11,251 nucleotides of DNA from Bacillota bacterium. Its GTDB lineage: Bacteria; Bacillota; Clostridia; Christensenellales; UMGS416. This document shows positions 7,641 to 11,251 of the stretch, one piece after another (positions within the stretch are counted from its first letter, which is position 1; the number at the start of each line of letters is the position of its first letter). The position numbers were made by a program, and so were the translations under genes. The stretch spans positions 1-11,251 of the forward strand of contig JAEZSC010000196.1 of assembly GCA_023422005.1 (NCBI GenBank), read 5' to 3'. The notes under the pieces are model-generated. The model saw only the letters and a list, made by a program, of their open reading frames with translations. It ran no database searches and had not been told where the DNA came from.

Positions 7641-7763
7641 TTACCTCTCCGTGTTCTGCGTGATACAAACCAGCATATGGTGGTTCTCATAACTTAATTG
7701 AAAAACACAAAAGTGCCGTTTGAAGTGTTGAAACTCGATTGGATGCATCAAGAGAGCTTTCAC
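7641..7763 (-). CDS. Possible 40-codon leader peptide upstream of rnfC
   Basis: A GTG at 7763 opens a 40-codon frame that ends two bases before the rnfC ATG. It is immediately preceded by AGAAAGGAG, but with only 2 nt between the site and GTG, closer than normal. The product begins MKALLMHPIEFQHF and has several His and Phe residues; I recognise no family. The placement inside the rnf leader suggests either a regulatory leader peptide or a chance frame. The start resembles the rnfC start (MKAL), which may be coincidence. Confidence 0.2.
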   Translation of the reverse strand: MKALLMHPIEFQHFKRHFCVFQLSYENHHMLVCITQNTER

Positions 7764-7791
7764 TTCTCCTTTCTGACTTACATTTTTTTAA

Positions 7792-7818
7792 CCTGAGACC
7801 GCTTTCGCCTGCCTCAGG
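7792..7818 (-). promoter_or_regulatory. Hairpin with GAAA tetraloop in the rnf leader
   Basis: On the minus strand CCTGAGGC pairs with GTCTCAGG (seven Watson-Crick pairs and one G-U). A small AG/G internal loop and a GC pair stack lead to a GAAA tetraloop. It lies about 45 nt into the predicted transcript. A-tracts rather than T-tracts follow it, so it is not a terminator for rnf. The 5' arm base TCTCCT just before and inside the stem is complementary to AGGAGA at about 7764-7769, so alternative folding is possible. I do not recognise a known riboswitch class. Confidence 0.45.
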
Positions 7819-7866
7819 AGATTGTGATAAAAACTACAAATATATCAGATGCGTTTTGTTGGATTT

Positions 7867-7895
7867 ATTGTATCAAATGAAGGGCATTTGATCAA
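7867..7895 (-). promoter_or_regulatory. Probable sigma-A promoter of the rnf operon
   Basis: On the minus strand TTGATC (7890-7895) and TACAAT (7867-7872) are separated by exactly 17 nt, matching four of six and five of six consensus bases. Transcription would begin near 7860, giving a leader of about 220 nt before rnfC. No better promoter is visible between here and the gene. Confidence 0.65.
7872..7892. promoter_or_regulatory. Candidate operator palindrome inside the rnf promoter
   Basis: ATCAAATG-AAGGG-CATTTGAT is a perfect 8-bp inverted repeat with a 5-nt centre. It spans the spacer and touches both the -35 and -10 hexamers of the predicted rnf promoter, the classic place for a repressor. 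It does not match the Rex consensus (TTGTTAA-type half sites). Which regulator binds is unknown. Confidence 0.5.
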
Positions 7896-8115
7896 TATGA
7901 TTCGCAAATGTCATTGGATTTTTTTGCGATTATCGGCGTAAAGAAGCCCTGTTTGGCCTTGTGAACAGCTTGGCTGACAGCTATGCCAGGGCATGCCCTA
8001 CATATGCGGCTGTCGCAGATATCTCAATAATGTGTATTTCTGCGCTCAGATATATACGGCGCTGCAATGAGGCGAACTCGGTGGACTTGCACAATCCATA
8101 GCGGGCACAACACTG
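7896..8115. other. Gene-free stretch between the rnf promoter and the MATE gene
   Basis: I see no supported gene here. It holds a perfect 12-bp palindrome AGGGCATGCCCT (7988-7999). It also holds a weak terminator-like hairpin for the MATE transcript (AAGC-TGTT pairing with AACA-GCTT, 7944-7971, with a 2-nt bulge and only a short T run after it on the minus strand). Open frames that extend into it from the MATE gene region are in the wrong frame and resemble nothing. Confidence 0.5.
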
Positions 8116-9495
8116 TTATGATGCCGCAGGCCGTACTTCACTGAAGGCCTGCCGGCGAACCCGACGCCGGGCGTAGAAGAAGCTGCCGACCTGCCCGATG
8201 CCCGCCAGCGCCCAGGTGATGGGGTAACACACAAAGAGAATAACCTCTGAGGGATACCACGCAAAAAAAGTTGCCAGCCACACAATCCGTAAAAGGCATG
8301 CGCCTACCAGCGTGCAGACCATGGGGAGAACGGAATAGCCCATCCCACGGGTCAGGCCCGGATAGACATTCATCATGCCGCAGGTGAAGTATGCGATCAT
8401 CATAACGTAGATACGCTGCACGCCAAGATTGATGACTTCCGGCTCAGGCGTGTATATCGCCAGCAACGGCCGTGCAAATAGCATCGTCAGCCCGCCAAGG
8501 ATGATCCAGGTGGCAAAGATCAATGCCGTGCATACCTTTGCTATGCTGCCAATTCGCTCGTATTTCTTCGCGCCCATGTTCTGCCCGGTAAAGGTGATGG
8601 CGGCGTTGTAATAGGCATTCATTGCGGTGCCGACAAAGCCCTCGATGTTGGATGCGGCGGAACTGGCCGCCACCATCGTGGAGCCGAAGGAGTTGACGGC
8701 GGACTGGATCAGCACGTTGGATATGGAAAACAGGAGGCTTTGCATGCCGGCCGGCAGGCCGATCCGCACGAGCTGCGCCAGCTTTTGCCGGTCAATCCGC
8801 ATCTGCCGGGGGACAAAACGAATTGCTCCGTCGCTTCTGCACAGGCAGATCACGATGAGAACCATGGAAAGATACTGGGTAATGACGGTGGACCAAGCAA
8901 CACCCGCGACGCTCATATGCAGAACGATCACCAGGAACAGGTTGATAATGACGTTCACGACACCGGCAATCAAGAGATAGTACATCGGGCGCCGGCTATC
9001 GCCCACGGCCCGCAGGATGGCCGCGCCAAAGTTGAAAACCATGCTGGCAGGCACGCTGAGGAAGTAGATCTTCATATAGACGGACGACAGGTTTAGAATG
9101 TCTTCCGGGGTTCCCATCAAGACCAGCAAAGGATCACACAGTATGAGCCCTGCCGCCATAACGATGACCCCGGCAATCACGCTGATGGCCATGGAAGTGT
9201 GGACCGACCTGCTTACGGCTTCCGGCTGATCGGCGCCGTAGTCCTGCGCCACGATGACGCTGGTGCCCACCGACAGGCCCATGAAGAAAGTGACGATGAG
9301 ATTGATCAGAGCGCCGGTTGCGCCAACCGCCGCCAACGCGTCGCTGCCGGAGAATCGCCCGACGACGACCATGTTTGTCGTATTGAACAACAGCTGCAGA
9401 ATGTTCATTGCCATGATTGGCAGAGAAAACCGGAGTATCTTGCCAAACAGCGGGCCATTGCACATGTCCATGTCACAGGGGCGGGATGTAACCAT
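8116..9495 (-). CDS. MATE-family multidrug/metabolite efflux transporter
   Basis: A 459-residue, twelve-helix membrane exporter of the MATE family, which uses a Na+ or H+ gradient to expel cationic drugs or metabolites. The family start is clear: GPLFGKILRFSLPIMAMNIL, then FNTTNMVVVGRFSGSDALAAVG and MGLSVGTSVIVAQDYGA. The second half-repeat begins near LVRIGLPAGMQSLLFSISN, with FTGQNMGAKKYER in the loop. I place the start at the ATG at 9495 because AAAAGGA lies 8 nt before it; an earlier in-frame start at 9516 lacks a site. It is transcribed divergently from the MNIO-like gene, with about 300 bp between the two starts. Substrate is not predictable from sequence; an export role for a product of the neighbour is a hypothesis. 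Confidence 0.95.
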   Translation of the reverse strand: MVTSRPCDMDMCNGPLFGKILRFSLPIMAMNILQLLFNTTNMVVVGRFSGSDALAAVGATGALINLIVTFFMGLSVGTSVIVAQDYGADQPEAVSRSVHTSMAISVIAGVIVMAAGLILCDPLLVLMGTPEDILNLSSVYMKIYFLSVPASMVFNFGAAILRAVGDSRRPMYYLLIAGVVNVIINLFLVIVLHMSVAGVAWSTVITQYLSMVLIVICLCRSDGAIRFVPRQMRIDRQKLAQLVRIGLPAGMQSLLFSISNVLIQSAVNSFGSTMVAASSAASNIEGFVGTAMNAYYNAAITFTGQNMGAKKYERIGSIAKVCTALIFATWIILGGLTMLFARPLLAIYTPEPEVINLGVQRIYVMMIAYFTCGMMNVYPGLTRGMGYSVLPMVCTLVGACLLRIVWLATFFAWYPSEVILFVCYPITWALAGIGQVGSFFYARRRVRRQAFSEVRPAAS

Positions 9496-9583
9496 TAGGC
9501 GCGTCCTTTTGACCACGGGTTCTTCTTGGTGTGGGGATCCCGGCTCTTAGCCGTTGCACCGCACCATTGACCCATAAGTGTTT

Positions 9584-9589
9584 ATATTA
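9584..9589 (-). promoter_or_regulatory. Weak candidate -10 element for the MATE gene
   Basis: TAATAT preceded by TGC gives an extended -10 (TGnTAATAT) on the minus strand, about 90 nt before the MATE start. There is no recognisable -35 hexamer at 16-18 nt. A small inverted repeat CGGCT-N3-AGCCG (9541-9553) lies in the untranslated leader. Confidence 0.3.
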
Positions 9590-9728
9590 GCACGTAATTC
9601 AGAATTTTCTACCCATATGCGGATTTTTATAGGAACAATTAAATGAATGATTTGCTTATTTTGCCATTGATCAGGGAATAAAGGATACAAAACAAGTGGA
9701 AAGCTATGTGCTTTTGTATTAGTTCAAA

Positions 9729-9737
9729 TGATATAAT
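9729..9737 (+). promoter_or_regulatory. Extended -10 promoter of the MNIO-like gene
   Basis: TGATATAAT is a perfect -10 hexamer with the TGn extension. The -35 region at the right distance (around 9709-9714) is poor, as is usual for extended -10 promoters. It would start transcription near 9744, about 54 nt before the ATG at 9798. Confidence 0.6.
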
Positions 9738-9797
9738 GTCAGATGCAACGCCCAATATAGAATGATATCGAAGAAAATGATTAGCAGGAGCCGTAAG

Positions 9798-10592
9798 ATG
9801 CAGTTCGCATGCAATTGGTCCATCGCCCTAAAGGCACTTCTCGAAAAGCAAGCAATCGATGTTGATTACATAAAATCTGGTGCTTTTGGTTCATTTGATG
9901 AGCAATATGCCGCAATGCGCTCGTTGAAGCCGATTCTTGTGCACGGCCTTGGATATCATGAAAACACCGGCATGGCAGACATGAATGTGATTGATTTTGT
10001 TACCGCGAATCGTGTGATCGGGCAATGTTGTTCACCACACTATGGTCTGCATCTAGGCATTAGAAAAGCAGACATGTCTTTACAGATGACAGATAGCGAT
10101 ATTTACGAGAGGATGTGCAGGCAGATTCATTTCTTTAAGAAAAACATAAAGGTTCCACTGCTTCTTGAGAATTCGCCGGATACTCCCAACGACAGGCTGG
10201 AATTTGACCTTTATCCATATAACTCACCGGAGCAAGTGAGTAAAATCATAATGGATAATGATGTGGGCTTGTTGCTCGATATAACCCACGCAAAGCTAAC
10301 GGCGAAATTCCGGAATTTGAACATATACGATTACCTTGGAGCGTTTCCGCTCAAACGAGTGAAGGAAATCCACACAAATGGTTCGGGATTTGATTCGGAG
10401 GGGTTCCCAAAGGATACGCATCAGGTGATGGAGGATGAGGACTATGCCCTGCTGGAATGGGTACTGGGTCGGACAAATCCAGAGATTGTCACACTAGAAT
10501 ATATCGGCGCTGAAGCAGAGGAATATGAGGCCGTACTGTCATCTACAGAATACCAGATTAAGGAAATTCGCAAAATAGTCGGAGGGCATTGA
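9798..10592 (+). CDS. DUF692/MNIO-like TIM-barrel protein, probable metal-dependent enzyme
   Basis: A 264-residue soluble protein whose order of motifs matches the DUF692 family, now called multinuclear non-haem iron oxidative enzymes (MbnB, TglH), which modify peptide precursors. Visible in order: LVHGLGYH (H49, H54), PHYGLHLG (H81, H85), VPLLLENS (E124, N125), GLLLDITHAK (D161, H164), VKEIHTNG (E190, H192), DTHQ (D206, H208) and VTLEY (E234). These fall at barrel strand ends, where the family places metal ligands. It lacks the common EIHLAGH wording, so it is a divergent branch; a sugar-isomerase-like TIM barrel is the alternative. The ATG at 9798 has AGGAG at a spacing of 7, better than upstream starts at 9762 or 9777. 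GC content is visibly lower than in the Rnf genes. No precursor peptide or MbnC-like partner is seen nearby. Confidence 0.75.
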   Translation: MQFACNWSIALKALLEKQAIDVDYIKSGAFGSFDEQYAAMRSLKPILVHGLGYHENTGMADMNVIDFVTANRVIGQCCSPHYGLHLGIRKADMSLQMTDSDIYERMCRQIHFFKKNIKVPLLLENSPDTPNDRLEFDLYPYNSPEQVSKIIMDNDVGLLLDITHAKLTAKFRNLNIYDYLGAFPLKRVKEIHTNGSGFDSEGFPKDTHQVMEDEDYALLEWVLGRTNPEIVTLEYIGAEAEEYEAVLSSTEYQIKEIRKIVGGH

Positions 10593-10848
10593 TTTCTTTC
10601 GCCGGCGGTCAGTGGGACTTGAAGGTTCAATGCGCTTGCGCGCAACGGGCCTGCGCCGCGAGGATGTAAATGGAGTTTTGCGTGACATCTGATCGCCGCC
10701 ATCTGGTGGCGATGCTCATCGCTGCGCGCTGACCGGCAAATGCTCTTATAGCGGCAAAGCCGCTATTCCGCATTGCCTGCGGTTCCTTGCTTCGCAGGTC
10801 GTGTTCTTACCTCTTTGGCTGTGGCGGGTGTGTTCTGCGTAAACCATG
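10593..10848. other. Gene-free, hairpin-rich stretch between the MNIO-like gene and tRNA-Leu
   Basis: I see no convincing gene here. It contains the tRNA 3' fragment (10605-10623), ATCGCCGCC-ATCT-GGTGGCGAT (10692-10713; nine pairs, one G-T), ATAGCGGC-AAA-GCCGCTAT (10748-10766; eight perfect pairs) and a CCTGCG...CGCAGG pair further right. There is no T-tract, so the stop of the MNIO-like gene has no obvious terminator. A 20-codon frame starting at 10630 is too weak to call. Confidence 0.5.
10605..10623 (-). repeat. Duplicate of the tRNA-Leu 3' end (att-like remnant)
   Basis: GCGGTCAGTGGGACTTGAA on the plus strand is an exact 19-bp direct copy of 10902-10920. That corresponds to the tRNA-Leu from the T-loop to acceptor base 72. 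Sequences diverge immediately on both sides. Such T-loop-to-3'-end copies are what tyrosine integrases leave when an element inserts into a tRNA gene. No integrase lies between the two copies (297 bp apart), so this would be a remnant. Confidence 0.6.
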
Positions 10849-10908
10849 TGACCGTACCAAAGCAAATCCCCCCTGTTGATGCAGGGGGGATTTGCTTTGG
10901 TGCGGTCA
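10849..10908 (-). terminator. tRNA-Leu terminator embedded in a 27-bp inverted repeat
   Basis: Arms 10849-10875 and 10882-10908 are complementary over 27 positions (26 Watson-Crick, one G-T at 10855/10902) around a 6-nt loop. The inner core CCCCCCTG...CAGGGGGG followed by ATTTGCTTT on the minus strand looks like an intrinsic terminator. The repeat goes further than a terminator needs: its outer part is the acceptor 3' strand, discriminator base and CCA of the tRNA. Confidence 0.7.
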
Positions 10909-10983
10909 GTGGGACTTGAACCCACACAGGGGATACCTATACGCCCCTCAAACGTACGCGTCTGCCAGTTCCGCCATGACTGC
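10898..10983 (-). tRNA. tRNA-Leu, anticodon GAG
   Basis: A class II tRNA of 86 nt with the CCA encoded. The minus strand shows the acceptor GCAGTCA, T8-G9, a D-arm GCG...CGC with the leucine-type AACTGGCAGA loop, an anticodon arm TACGT-TTGAGGG-GCGTA (anticodon GAG, reading CUC/CUU), a variable arm with a short AGG/CCT stem, a T-arm GTGGG-TTCAAGT-CCCAC, an acceptor 3' strand TGACCGC, discriminator A and CCA. The acceptor has one A3-C70 mismatch; all other pairs are good. It is driven by a consensus promoter and ends in a strong hairpin. Confidence 0.92.
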
Positions 10984-11026
10984 GCGGTTGGTTTTATGGT
11001 CTCTCCTTGCAAAGAGCGCGAAAAAG

Positions 11027-11055
11027 ATTATATCGTTTCATGAACCTGTTGTCAA
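11027..11055 (-). promoter_or_regulatory. Consensus promoter of tRNA-Leu
   Basis: TTGACA (11050-11055) and TATAAT (11027-11032) are perfect consensus hexamers with a 17-nt spacer on the minus strand. Transcription would start near 11020, about 37 nt before the mature tRNA 5' end. Its -35 lies 28 bp from the -35 of the divergent T-box promoter. Confidence 0.9.
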
Positions 11056-11083
11056 ACATTTTCGGGGGCTTTGATCGTCGCGC

Positions 11084-11111
11084 TTGACATCGTTTGACCG
11101 GCTGATATAAT
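11084..11111 (+). promoter_or_regulatory. Consensus promoter of the T-box transcript
   Basis: TTGACA (11084-11089) and TATAAT (11106-11111) are perfect hexamers with a 16-nt spacer on the plus strand. The expected start is near 11118, just ahead of the T-box stem I. Back-to-back with the tRNA-Leu promoter. Confidence 0.85.
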
Positions 11112-11117
11112 AACCCT

Positions 11118-11251
11118 ATATCCACAACAGCGTTGCGGAGGAAAATGGTTCGCGGACCGCGCGACAGAGAGTGGCGCCCACCGGCTGAAAGGCGCCTGCG
11201 CGAAAGGGAACCTGTCCCGCCTCCGAAGCTGCGCGGGGGCAGCAACCCGCG
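11118..11251 (+). promoter_or_regulatory. T-box leader (stem I region), truncated at the window edge
   Basis: T-box leaders sense uncharged tRNA and control amino-acid genes by antitermination. Here CGGAGG (11136-11141) pairs with CCTCCG (11220-11225) as the base of stem I. Inside it, in the correct order, are AGAGAG followed by a GGCGCC helix strand, the distal-loop motif GGCTGAAAG, the returning GGCGCC strand, and GGGAACC before the closing strand, which runs into CCGAAGCTGC. This matches the family pattern AGAGAG / GGUGnAAG / GAA-specifier / GGAGC. The antiterminator (UGGNACC) and the regulated gene lie beyond the edge. If the three bases after GAA are the specifier it reads CCU (proline); a one-base shift reads CUG (leucine). 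Confidence 0.72.

Noticed and set aside
9643..9681. 12-codon frame MNDLLILPLIRE with an AGGA site in the MATE/MNIO intergenic region
   Set aside because: It lies upstream of the predicted promoter of the MNIO-like gene, is very short, lacks Cys and is not followed by an attenuator, so neither a leader peptide nor a RiPP precursor is supported.
10630..10692. 20-codon frame MRLRATGLRREDVNGVLRDI just after the MNIO-like gene, considered as a peptide precursor
   Set aside because: It has only a weak AAGG site too close to the ATG, no Cys or core-like region, and lies within the hairpin-rich tRNA-flanking stretch.
10692..10766. Closely spaced hairpins considered as a CRISPR or cassette array
   Set aside because: The stems differ in sequence and spacing and do not form direct repeats with unique spacers.

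Overview
The window looks like a fairly GC-rich genome of the Clostridia (Firmicutes). The pointers are a six-gene Rnf complex in the clostridial order C-D-G-E-A-B, a V/A-type ATPase instead of an F-type one, strong Shine-Dalgarno sites (GGAGG), consensus sigma-A promoters and a T-box leader. Genus cannot be set from this sequence; gut-type Clostridia are a guess.

Left two thirds (1-7895, all read on the minus strand): two bioenergetic operons in tandem. Reading leftward, a promoter at about 7867-7895 with a palindrome built into it drives a leader of roughly 220 nt and then rnfC, rnfD, rnfG, rnfE, rnfA and rnfB, mostly overlapping or closely spaced. The exception is a 198-bp spacer before rnfB that holds GC-rich palindromes. 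A strong intrinsic terminator (2373-2410) separates this from the start of a V-type ATPase operon: the peripheral stalk subunit, subunit I, and the first 25 codons of the proteolipid subunit K at the window edge. Rnf passes electrons from reduced ferredoxin to NAD+ and pumps Na+ or H+; the rotary ATPase uses or rebuilds the same gradient, so the two operons form one energy-coupling module.

Middle (7896-9797): a gene-free stretch, then a MATE-family exporter on the minus strand. It is divergent from the next gene across a regulatory region of about 300 bp.

Right third (9798-11251): a gene on the plus strand for a 264-residue TIM-barrel protein that resembles the DUF692/MNIO iron enzymes of RiPP biosynthesis, with visibly lower GC than the Rnf genes. 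It is followed by a gene-free, hairpin-rich stretch that begins with an exact 19-bp copy of the 3' part of a tRNA gene, and then by the intact tRNA-Leu(GAG) on the minus strand. The 3' end of that tRNA lies inside a 27-bp inverted repeat. Back-to-back consensus promoters drive the tRNA leftward and a T-box leader rightward; the T-box gene itself lies beyond the window.

The points most worth following are the MNIO-like enzyme opposite a MATE exporter, the tRNA 3'-end duplication with an acceptor-stem mismatch, the tRNA/terminator inverted repeat, the Cys-rich RnfE tail encoded in the rnfE/rnfA overlap, and the palindrome in the rnf promoter.
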